A stretch of DNA of 64,000 nt. Origin: Thinopyrum elongatum (taxonomy: Eukaryota > Streptophyta > Magnoliopsida > Poales > Poaceae). The position numbers and the translations under genes were made by a program. The DNA lies in contig CM022303.1 in NCBI GenBank assembly GCA_011799875.1, positions 302,482,566 through 302,546,565 of the forward strand. Direction: 5' to 3'. Positions 11,049 to 20,736 of the stretch are shown in pieces. How positions within the stretch are numbered: the first letter of the stretch is position 1; every line of letters starts with the position of its first letter. Under the pieces are notes generated by a model. It ran no database searches and was not told the origin of the DNA. It saw nothing but the letters and a program-made list of their open reading frames with translations.

Positions 11049-12319
11049 GATGTACCTCTGCGCGAACTCTTCGAGTGTCGACCCTTAGGAAGAGGAGTAA
11101 GGTTGCTCGGGGCTCCATGAGTTGAAGTTCTCTTTCGAGAAGAGACATGAGGAGGTTTTACCGACGAGGAGGACCGCGTCCCCGGTAGGTCCGGGGTGAT
11201 AGCCACTCTGGAGGCATCAAGGCTCTCTTGATAGAATGTCCCTTCCTCGTTTATAGTGGATATCTCCTCGTCTTCATGAAAGACGAGGTCGTTGTCGCGG
11301 CGGTACATCCCCAGTTCAGGCGCGGGGTACTTCAGCGCCTCGACCCAGCGCCTCCATCTCTAGCCAAACACATCAAGTGACCATCTAGAGGAATGGAACG
11401 TACAACTCGGATGGACGAGGAAGTTTGCGGAAACTTACTATGTCGTTGGGATTGTAGTAAGACAGGCCATCTATGAATTTCCTCTTTGCGAAAACCGCTG
11501 CTTCTCCCTTGTATATGCCAGCTAGGGCTGCGCAAAACACTGCATCATTTTCAAAGCCTTTCCGGATTGACTGGGTGGCATCGTCAATCCTATTATACAT
11601 GCATAGCGGATGCTAGCGTTGCCAAAGAGGATGAACTTTTCGGTCAATGGACGTTGCCATCACATCTATGATAGTGAGGCCTATACTTGCCAGGCATCTC
11701 ACCTTTGCTGCTAGGCGAGCCATCTCGAAGTCGTCCTTCTGAGCATTGCCCCATGGTCTCCAGCTAAAGCGTTTCTTTGGAGGGTCCGAAGAGAAGGACG
11801 GGAGCCCGAGCCGAACTGGGTCATGCAATGGGACGTCGGCCATGTAAAATCACTCGGATGCCCATGTATCGTCTTCTCGGGGGGGGGGTGCCAGTGAGGT
11901 AGCCTATCCCGGTTATTCGGCATACCTCGGCGGCTTCCACCTCGTGAAGTTTCCCATCTCGGGAATATGGCATTACATAGAAGTATCTCCTCCACAGCCT
12001 GAAGTGTGCCTCACATCCGAGGTACATTTCGCAAAGGGCGACGAACCCCGTGATGTGCGGGATGGAATTGGGGGTCAGGTGGTGGAGTTGGATCCCATAG
12101 AACTCGAGCAAGCCCCGGAGGAAGGGGTGAATGAGGAAACCCAGGCTGCGGAGGAGGAAAGGAACAAAACATACCCGCTCATCCCTGTGTGGGATGGGAT
12201 GGCTGTCGGTGTGCATCTGCCCGTCTACGGATATCAAGCTCGGGTGGGTGGAGGCCAGATCTGGATCCGGCAAATAGCCCTGGGTGGAAAGCCGATTCAA
12301 CTGGAGACGTGTGACGGAG
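11049..12319 (-). pseudogene. Transposase_28-like antisense ORF of R4 (main part)
   Basis: The minus strand encodes a protein of the family annotated as putative gypsy-type transposon domain (Transposase_28). The core ERVCFVPFLLRSLG, FLRGLLEFYGIQLHHLTPNS and CEMYLGCEAHFRLWRRYF is clear at about 11950-12200. Related segments follow in other frames at 11613-11843 (DPVRLGLPSF, KKRFSWRPWG, GLTIIDVMAT) and 11385-11600 (LAGIYKGEAA). A ten-G run at 11879-11888 marks a frame change, and a TGA follows shortly after it. The start codon and first ~23 codons lie at 50012-50081 on the other side of R5, and the reading frame is preserved across that insertion. Such extra ORFs in antisense before the 3' LTR are known from the Tat lineage; the function is unknown. 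R3 cuts off its far end. Confidence 0.8.
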
Positions 12320-13117
12320 TGATACGTCTCCAACGTATCTATAATTTTGGTTGTTCCATGCTATTATAGTATCAATCTTGTATGTTTTATATGCAATTAT
12401 ATGCTATTTTATATCATTTTCTGGGACTAACCTATTAACCCAGTGCCTAGTGCTAGTTGCTGTTTTCTGCTTGTTTTTGTTTTCGAGGAAATTAGTACCA
12501 AACAGAGTCTAAACGCGATGAAACTTTTTTATGATTTTTTTCTGGACAAGAGACCTTGGAAGCTTCGAGAGGAGACCAGATGAGAATTAAGGAGATGACA
12601 AGGCAACAGGTCATGGCCAGGGGGGTAGGTGTGCCCTGATGCCTTGTGGGCCCCACGTGGCTCTGTCTAACCTAATTCCACCAACATAAATTCTCTAAAA
12701 TCGGGAAACCAGCAGAGAGCCACCCAAAACACTTTTTCCGCCGCCGCAAGTTTCTGTTCTTCCGCAATCCCATCTGGAGGCCTTTTTCGGTACTCTGCCG
12801 GAGGGGGAATCGATCACAGAGGGCTTCTACATCATCCTTGCCACCTTCCGATGATGCATGGGTAGTTTACCACAGACCTACGGGTCTATAGCTAGTAGCT
12901 AGATGGCTTCTTCTCTCTCTTTGATCTTCAATACAATGTTCTCCTCGATCTTCTTGGAGTTGTATCCGATGTAATCTTCTTTTGCGGTGTGTTTATTGGG
13001 ATCCGATGAATTGTGGGTTTATGATCAGATTATTCATGAATATTAATTGAGTCTTTTCTGAACTTTATTATTCATGATTGTTATAGCTTTGTATTTCTAT
13101 CTGATCTATCGGTTTGG
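12320..13117 (+). mobile_element. R5 5' LTR, first part
   Basis: It runs from TGATACGTCTCC to ...ATCTATCGGTTTGG, where R6 interrupts it. The sequence continues at 36657. The order of landmarks (CTTTTTCCGCCGCCGCAAG, GATCACAGAGGGC, TAGATGGCTTCTTCTCTCTC) matches the other LTRs of this family. Confidence 0.93.
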
Positions 13118-14020
13118 TGTCGTGGGAAACCACGGCCACCTATGGGGCCATGAGCCCCTTTTGGTTTGGCGGGGGCATGGGCACGTTGCACAAAGAGCGG
13201 AGAAGCGTCGCGCAGCACGGCAGAGATCACACGGGCAGTCTTTACCCAGGTTCGGGCCGCCGTGAGGCATAAAACCCTACTCCTCCTTTGGTGGATTGAT
13301 GGTGGATAATGGTGGTGGACGTTGCACACTCGCCCGGGAAGGTCGCTCTGGGGGCGAGTGGCTATGCGCGTATGAATATGCGAGGGTCCAACCCTTTCTA
13401 CGGTTGCCATGGGCCTCCTTTTATAGATTAAGGGGTCACCACAGTGTTAAATTAGTCTTTGCATACTGATTAGATAGCTAACAGTGATATCATATCTAAC
13501 TCTGCAAGCTGACAAAGCGCATTAAATGCGCCGCTCAGTGTCACATCACAGACCGCCCGGTAGGTCCTGTCGGGCTGTTTTGCCAGCTTCGCGCTGCTCG
13601 CTTGACACGTCTCAGGACGGGTGTCATATGGAGGTGTTTGCTATAGGAAGTGGCTGCCATGTGGCAAAAAGCAGCCACTTAGTCACCTTGGAGCTCGACA
13701 CCGCTTCGATTAATGACTTGCGTCACTTGTGAGGTGGAGCGGTGGAGTGGCTTGCCTCTGCCAGCCCCGGCAGGCCTGCTGGGACGATCTGGGAGCTTGC
13801 TTCCAGGGCAAAACCCAACCCTGCCGGGCTCGCCTGCCCGGCAAGGTAGGTCCTTCCCTTAGCGATGCCTTGCTCCCCTAGCTCACCTTGGCCTTCTCGA
13901 CCTGCACTTGTATCCTTCAAAGGAGTTGATTCTCCTTGTTTGGTCTGATCTTGATCTTGTAATCTTGTCTCTGGCCTGTGCACAGTCCATGCAATGGACC
14001 CAGGGTCTGTTGCACCGACA
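13118..14020 (-). mobile_element. R6 3' LTR
   Basis: On the minus strand it starts TGTCGGTGCAAC after the purine tract GGCCCGGGGGCTCC (14021-14034) and ends CCCACGACA, 903 bases in all. The partner LTR at 22885 begins with the same TGTCGTGGGAAACC on the plus strand and ends at 36656. The partner lacks about a dozen bases near the TGTCGG end. Confidence 0.95.
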
Positions 14021-14034
14021 GGAGCCCCCGGGCC
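14021..14034 (-). other. R6 polypurine tract
   Basis: On the coding (minus) strand the bases GGCCCGGGGGCTCC abut the LTR start TGTCGGTG. This is the primer site for plus-strand DNA synthesis. A GGGGGCT core is also seen in the R2 purine tract. Confidence 0.7.
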
Positions 14035-14494
14035 TGGCACGAACGCGTCGCTGGGCGTTGGTGGGTTAGGCCCTAACCAGTGCATAGGCAGAGATGTAAG
14101 GGCGGCTCCGCCCTTTGAGATCTTCTTTGCTTCTTCATTAACCTGAGATCAGGTCAGTTTCCGGTTTTTCCGCGTGTCGTGCGAAACGTTTAAGGGAGAA
14201 ACTGAACCATGATCTGTGGGCAGCCCACACCCCACGATCACGGGGTAGGAAACTGCCATCCCACTTGCCTCCTGCCCCGGGGCGCTTCTGCCACGTGTAC
14301 CTCATGCATTGCACAGGGTAGGTGGTGGATGCGGAGGGCGTGGGAACTGGCGCCATGGCAGAAAGCCAGGCATCGCCGAGTGGTGTAGAGGGGCGGCTCT
14401 GATTCCCCGAGCCATTGGAGGCGCAGGGGAACCGCATTGGAGGAGCAAGGCGGTCGCCTACTGGATGAGAGGCCAGCCCCCTGCCTCGTTCTCC

Positions 14495-14502
14495 TATAAA
14501 AG
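14495..14502 (+). promoter_or_regulatory. TATA box in front of the antisense B3 ORF of R6
   Basis: TATAAAAG lies 69 bases upstream of an ATG at 14571 in a good plant context (GCCATGG). A pyrimidine-rich leader (CTTCCTTCTCCCTTTCC) lies between them. Upstream are CACGTG at 14292-14297 and CATGCAT at 14303-14309. The unit points against the element's own transcription, so it looks like an independent promoter. Confidence 0.6.
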
Positions 14503-14570
14503 GGGGTAGGAGTAGTGTGTCTGCTCACACACCTTCCTTCTCCCTTTCCTTAAAGCTTCCCTTGCTTGCC

Positions 14571-15230
14571 ATGGTGAGGGGGCGAGGGCATAGTGGTACT
14601 CCGGTGGTGGCGACGAGAACTTCTGCTTGACAGTGTCTCCCCCCTCCTCTCGATGATGTGGGGGCTGAACCCGCTGTGAGAGGAGGCGGAAGTGGGCGTG
14701 GCCGAGGTCATCGCGGTGTGCGCGGCCGAGGAGGCCGGGGCGGTGCCTCAATTGCGCCCGTACCGGACGCTCCTCCCCCGATGGAAGGCCACGTCGGAGA
14801 TCAACCCTTGGAGTTTGTCATCAGGCTGTATAAGCCCCCGCGCGGCCACCTCCGCCTCCCCACTCCATTTGCAAGGGTGATGGCGCTCGAACAGCCGCGT
14901 GCACTGAGGTTGCACATGAGGGGTTGTGGGAATGGCGGCATGTGGGTGGATGTTGACTTCCCTGCTCCTCATTTTATGTACCTCCGCTGCGGCTGGAAGA
15001 CCTTTGCTCGAGCCCATAGCTTATCGGAGGGGCACGTTCTCCACTTTAAATTAGTGGAGAGCGGCCTACTTTCCGTCAAGGTCTTTGGGCGCTCGGGAGC
15101 TCACTTAGGGTGCTACGCGGAGAGCTCGACCGACGACGAAAGCTCCTCCTTGAGCGAAAGCGACGAGGAGGACAGTGACAGTGATGACGACGGCAGCGAC
15201 CGAGAGGGCGACGACTCCGACTCCGGCTGA
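14571..15230 (+). pseudogene. Antisense B3-domain ORF carried by R6
   Basis: Read from the ATG at 14571 the frame gives about 219 residues, interrupted only by a TGA at 14628-14630 (codon 20). An uninterrupted frame runs from there to the TGA at 15228-15230. After a Gly/Arg-rich N-terminus, residues of about 80-185 form a B3 DNA-binding domain: LRLPTPFARVM, then a Met-Trp-Val-Asp-Val strand, then GWKTFARAHSLSEGHVLHFK and LLSVKVFGRSG. A Ser/Asp/Glu tail follows. B3 proteins are plant transcription factors that bind DNA in the nucleus. The ORF sits between integrase and the 3' LTR on the opposite strand, where Tat-lineage elements are known to carry extra antisense ORFs. The single stop could be a decayed CGA, or translation could begin downstream. 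Expression is unknown. Confidence 0.75.
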
Positions 15231-16405
15231 ATGTCGCCCGCACCATCTTCATCAGGCGGCAGTACCATCATCTGCACCTGCGTTTTCTCCCTGGCAAGGT
15301 GGTTTGCTGGGAAGTTGGATGCAGAGGTGGTGATGGTTCCCCCTGGCTCCTCCAGTAGTCCTCCAGCTAGACCCTGGCAGGCTTCCTCTCGGGCTGCAGC
15401 TCCGTTAGCCCTGCCGTGTCCTGCTGGCCTTGGTGGTGGCGGTCGACGGGTCGCCTCCGCCATGCTCTCCGTCGTCGTCTTCGTCCACGCCCTCCCGCCC
15501 CCACCGGGCAACCTCTCCTGGAGCCCGATAGGGTTAGGCTGAGCTTCTGCCCAGGCACTCCTTTTGCCCTCTTCGCTTTCTACGGCCGTGCCTAGGAGGA
15601 GAGGGACAAGAAAAGGCATTACGGGGCACTTATCTTTTTTTAATCATAAATCTGTAGGCACTTGCCAAATTTTAGTTCAAATAATGTAATCTCTCGTATC
15701 CATGTTTATGTTCCGTGAGATTTGTACTTGTTAATCAGCATATTAATGAAAAAGATAAGGTTTGCCAGGCACTTGTGCATGTACGATATCCATGCAGAGG
15801 TGAAACGCGTCCATACTTTCATGTAAACAAGTAGATCCCGGTAAGCTACCTTGCCGGCACCCCATAGGACTGTTGCCATGAGGCTGAGCCTGCCGGGCGC
15901 AGAACCCATTGGGAGAGACCAGCCCCCCGCCAACCTCTTTCAGCCAAAGGCCACTACGACCATCCTGACCGAAGCAGCGTTCGTGTCAGTAGATGGGAGC
16001 ACCTTTGTTTCCGAGGCGGTGAGGTTTTCATATGCACAAGTCCTACTCACAGAACATGTATGGATAAGAGATGGAACTTATCTATTTGGCTTGCCAGAGA
16101 CCGCAGTGCTGGCTTGTCTTCGTATCCTCTTCCTAGGACTAAGTCCACGGCAGGAGCCTGCAGTTTATGCAAATGAAGATGATGCCAGATGCAATCTATC
16201 TACATGATCATGCAACCTATCTACATGAATCATGCGATGCTTATGATATGCTTATGCATGCATGCAACTTGTCGGGGGCCCCCAGCGCTTCATTTATTTC
16301 TCTGTTGCTCAGGGTCTGCGCCTGGCTTTGTACAAGGGATTACATGCAGCTGAGGCAAGGCCTGTACAACAGGGTGGCTGCTGGGCAGGGCCCGACAGCC
16401 GCGCC
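15231..16405 (+). other. R6 spacer between B3 ORF and integrase, no gene seen
   Basis: Overlapping ORFs on both strands here are short, mutually inconsistent and without recognisable motifs. From 16190 to 16270 the sequence is rich in ATGCATG- and ATGCAAC-type words, including CATGCATGCAAC at 16257-16268. I see nothing else. Confidence 0.6.
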
Positions 16406-17545
16406 TTACGGGTAGAACTTGCGGAGATGCTCAATATTCCATGAGTTTTGCAATTGAATGCCATCTCCGGTCTCCAGATGGACTGCGCCCGGTCTGGTGA
16501 CTCTTACTACCCGGTAAGGGCCTTCCCACTTCGGCGACAGCTTGTTTGTACACTTGGTGGATTGAACGCGCCTAAGGACAAGGTCGCCTTCCTCAAAACA
16601 CCGGGCATGAACCCTGCGGCTATGATAGCGACGCAGGGCTTGCTGATAGCGTGCAGCACGCGTAGCAGCCCGGAGATGGTTCTCCTCGAGAAGCACGGTG
16701 TCGTCACACATTTGCTATTCTTGCGCTACTTCATCGTAGGCAAGCACTCGAGATGACCCGTAAATGAGTTCCGTGGGGATAACTGCTTCTGCCCCATAGA
16801 CTAGGGAGAAGGGAGTCTGCCTTGTAGCTCGGTTTGGTGTCATTCTGAGGGACCAAAGAACCACCGGCAGCTCATCGATCCACCGCCTTCCATGCTTCCG
16901 CAGCTTATCAAACGTTCTTGTTTTGAGTCCTCGCAGCACTTCAGCATTCGCCCTCTTAGCTTGTCCATTGCTTCTGGGATGTGCGACAGAGGCAAATGAG
17001 ATCTTGCTTCCGAGGGCATGAACATATTGCATGAAGGTGCGGCTCGTGAACTGGGTGCCGTTGTCGGTGATGATCCGGGCAGGGACCCCGAAGCGACACA
17101 CCAGTCCTTTCAAGAACTTGATAGCTGACTGAGCAATCACCTTTCTAACGGCATCTACTTCTGGCCACTTTGTAAACTTGTCGATTGCAACGAACAAGAA
17201 TTCAAAGCCCCCGGCAGCTCGGGGGAAAGGGCCGAGGATATCGAGCCCCCAGACCGAAAACGGCCATGACAAAGGGATTGTCTGGAGTGCTTGGGCAGGC
17301 AGATGGATATTTTTGGAATGGAACTGATAGGCTTCACACTTGGTGATGAGCTCAACCGCATCTTGGAGGGCTGTGGGCCAACAGAATCTTTGCCGGAATG
17401 CTTTCCCAACCAAAGCCCTTGATCCAATGTGGGAGCCACACATGCCTTTGTGTATCTCTGTCAGCAGCTCCTTTCCTCCTTCCCGGCAAATGCACTTCAA
17501 TTTCACACCATTGGGCCTTCTTCTGTATAGTGTGTCATCGACAAA
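16406..17545 (-). pseudogene. R6 integrase
   Basis: The minus strand encodes the integrase end of the polyprotein. Visible are the start of the catalytic core (VWGLDILGPFPRA, first Asp), the second Asp in IITDNGTQFTS, and the catalytic Glu in NGQAKRANAEVLRGLK. The later segments TPFSLVYGAEAVIPTEL and WEGPYRVVRVTRPGAVHLE form the C-terminal part. The upstream zinc-binding region is only partly kept (MCGSHIGSRALVGKAF, then CEAYQFHSK). The frame is continuous with the reverse transcriptase, apart from a TAG at 17546-17548 and another TAG at 16715-16717, both where Gln is plausible. The protein ends at 16406. It is not functional as it stands. Confidence 0.92.
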
Positions 17546-19750
17546 CTAATACATACTGGCCCTCCAGGCTACTCTTTCAGCTTCTTCTTGCTCTTCGGGA
17601 AGTTCTCTGGTTTGGAGGGAATGGATTATGTGCCTTGCCCAAGTTGGAGCCTGAGGCTCGGCAACAAGGACTAGCGACACCTCCTCATTCATGCGGGTGC
17701 ATCCCTTGACCGCGAGGACCAGTGGCCCGGCAGGAGGGTGCAGCCCAGCAATCGAAGGGGAGTTGTTTCCGGCAGGGTCCCTGCCAGGAGCCCCGAAAGG
17801 CTCTACCGAGAGAGGCTTACCGGAGTCCAATTTCCTCCTCTTTCGGGCCATTGTTGTCGGGGATACAGAGGGCTGAGTAAGATGGAGAACAAAAGTTCCT
17901 GGTTCCACATGAAGCTTCTGCGCAGCGCACTTCGATAGGTGATCGGCAATGCTGTTTTCCACACGGGGTACGTGCTCTGTTTGCAACCCGTCAAAGCGCT
18001 CCTCCAATCTTCTTACTTCCTTGATGTATGCCTCCATCAATGGGCTTTGGTAATCCTTGTTGACTTGTCTCACCACTAGTTGTGAATCTCCTCGAATGAT
18101 TAGCTTCTTGATTCCCAATTCTGTGGCAATCCTGAGCCCGGCAAGAAGCCCTTCATATTTTGCTGTATTGTTGGTCGCCTCCTCCCGGGGAAAGTGCATC
18201 TGGACGACGTACCTCAGGTGCTCTCCAGTGGGAGCCACGAGAAGCACGCCAGCCCCTGCACCTTGTAGGGAGAAGGCACCATCAAAATACATGATCCATT
18301 CTTGGGGCGCTTCCTTGCCGGGGATAACTGTTTCCAATACTTCCTCATCAGAGGTTGGCGTCCATTCTGCAATAAACTCTGCCAATGCCCTGCTCTGGAT
18401 TGTTGATGTGCTTTCAAACTTCAGGCCAAAGCTGGACAACTCCAATGCCCACTCCACTATCCTGCCGGTGGCCTCTGGGTTTCGAAGTATCCTTTCCAAC
18501 GGGAAGCAGGTGACAACCGTGATCTCATGGGCTTGGAAGTAGTGGCGCAGTTTCCTTGAGGCCATGACAAGGCCAAAGATCAATTTTTGCACGCCAGAAT
18601 ACCTGGATCTAGCCCCCTGCAACAGGGAGCTGATGAAGTATACTGGGCCCTGCACCACCTTCTTCTTTGTCGTGTCCTTGGGGTTGCTTCCGCTGTCGTG
18701 CTCCTCTTTGTCCTGATCCGTATCTGGCCTTGCCGGGCCGCTCTCTTCCTCTTCTCCGGGCGGGACACTTGCTGAGGTGGCTGCTTCTTCTACTTCCCGC
18801 TGCGCTACTAGGGCCGCACTAACCACTTGATTAGTTATTGCCAGATATAACAGCAACGGCTCTTGTGGTTTGGGTGTGACCAAAGTGGGCACAGAAGACA
18901 AGTAGGCCTTCAAATCCTGCAGCGCTGCATCTGCTTCCGGGGTCCACTTCATGGGTCCTGCCCTCTTCAAAATCTTGAAGAATGGCAAGGCGCGCTCGAC
19001 AGACTTGGAGATGAATCTGCTAAGCGCGGCAACGCATCCTGTTAAACGCCTCACATCCTTAACTTTCATGGGTGCCTGTATCTGCTCAATAGCCTTGATT
19101 TTATCGGGGTTGGCCTCTATCCCACGGTGGGACACAAGGTAACCAAGTAGCTTGCCGGAGGGAATGCCAAACACGCACTTCTCCAGATTCAGTTTCAAGT
19201 TGATCTTGCGCAGATTAGCAAATGTGTCTTCTAAATCCTGGATGAGGGTTGATCTGTCCTTGGTCTTGACCACAATATCATCCATATAGGCTTCAATGTT
19301 CCTGTGCAACTGTGGTTCAAAGCCAATCTGGACTGCTCTTCCAAAAGTGGACCCGGCACTCTTCAACCTGAAAGGCATGCGCACAAAGCAGTATGTGCCG
19401 CATGTGGTGATGAATGAGGTCTTTTCTTCGTCTTCCCTGGACATAAAAATCTGATGGTATCCAGAGTATGCATCCAGAAAAAAGAGCAACTCACATCCTG
19501 AAGTAGAATCCACGATCTGGTCGATGGGCGGCAAGGGAAATGGGTCCTTTGGGCATGCCTTGTTCAGATCCGTGAAATCTATGCAAAGCTTCCATTTTCC
19601 ATTAGCATTGTGCACAACCACTGGGTTTGCTAACCATATTGGATGCAGTACTCCTCTGACCAAACCAACTGCTTCAAGTTTCTTGATTTCCTCGGCAATA
19701 AACTGTTGCCGCTCCAAGGCCTGCTTCCGAACCTTCTGCTTGACGGGTCA
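17546..19750 (-). pseudogene. R6 reverse transcriptase and dual RNase H
   Basis: The 723-codon open stretch holds the fingers (WLANPVVVHNANGKWKLCID), the palm (LFFLDAYSGYHQIFMS) and the catalytic YMDD in NIEAYMDDIVVKTKDRS. A first, retroviral-type RNase H region follows with an unusual acidic linker of about 55 residues (GEEEESGPARPDTDQDKEEH and onward). Then comes a second RNase H with DGAF, the E in KYEGLLAG, the D in RGDSQLV, and HVPRVENSIADHLSK. A second RNase H of this kind is diagnostic of the Tat lineage. A TGA at 19748-19750 lies in the N-terminal segment before PVKQK, where Arg is usual, and a TAG ends the frame at 17546-17548. A frameshift separates it from the protease region near 19840-19870. 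Confidence 0.94.
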
Positions 19751-19869
19751 GGCATGTGGGTAGACAGCAAGGTGGTGCTCGATTACCTCCCTGGGAACAC
19801 CGGGGATATCATATGGTTGCCAGGCAAACACATGATATTCGTCTGCAGGAAGGCAACGAGCGCGCTTTC

Positions 19870-20736
19870 CTATTTGTCATCAAGGGTGGCGCTAATAGTG
19901 AAAGTACCATCAGCGCCAGCCAGCCCTGCCGTGACCTTTTTCACTTGGGGTGGAGCAGCCTTGGATCTCTTGCTGTTGGAACTCTCTGGCGTGTCATCAA
20001 TGGGCGCGGCACATTCCACAGAGGTACGCTTCCCGGATTCCTTGCCAGTGCCTCTGCTATGCTTTTCCTTGGAGGGAACTGTGGCTTCCGTGACCTCTGT
20101 CGCGACCGCGTCCCGGTACATCTTATCCACGTAAATAATTGTGTCTTTCTTATCCGATGGAACGGAAATGACGCCCATCGGCCCTGGCATCTTCAAGGTG
20201 TTGTAGGCATTGTGGGATGCTGCCATGAATTTGGCCAGGGCCGGGCGCCCAAGGATCCCGTTGTACGGCAGGGGGAGGTCAACCACATCAAACACAACTT
20301 TCTCAGACCTGTAGTTCAACTCTCCTCCAAATGTCACTAGCAACGTAACCTTTCCCTTAGGATGGCTCCTGCCGGGATTGACTCCTTGAAACGTGCCTGT
20401 GGCCTTAAGTTCTTCCTCTGCTATCTGGAGTTTGCTGATAACCTTTGGGGAAATCAGATTCAACCCGGCCCCGCCGCCAACCAGCATCTTTGTGACCTTG
20501 AGGTTGTGAATTGTTGGTGAGACCAACAATGGCAAGCACCCTACCACAGTAATGAGGTCGGGGTGGTCATCTTCATCAAAGATGATGGGCGTGCGTGACC
20601 ACTTGAGCGGCTTCCGAGAGCCTGCCGCTGGCTCCACGGCATTGACTTCACGTGCCCACTGTTTAAGTTGGCGGTGAGAGGAGTGCAAAGATGCGCCCCC
20701 GTCAACACACAGGGCGTTAGTGGCCTTCTGGAATTC
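19870..20736 (-). pseudogene. R6 aspartic protease region
   Basis: This minus-strand frame covers the retropepsin part of the polyprotein. The expected active-site loop reads LVGGGAGLNLISP where the family usually has a D-G-G/S-G motif. The catalytic Asp thus appears to be replaced by Gly (GGC for GAC), which would inactivate the protease. The flap-side segment VVFDVVDLPLPYNGILGRPAL is well conserved. The frame is bounded by TAG at 20737-20739 and TAG at 19870-19872, both at positions compatible with a lost Gln codon. It is in frame with gag upstream. Confidence 0.85.

Noticed and set aside
18057..18542. Plus-strand ORF of 161 codons
   Set aside because: It lies opposite the well-supported RNase H part of R6 and has no motif of its own.
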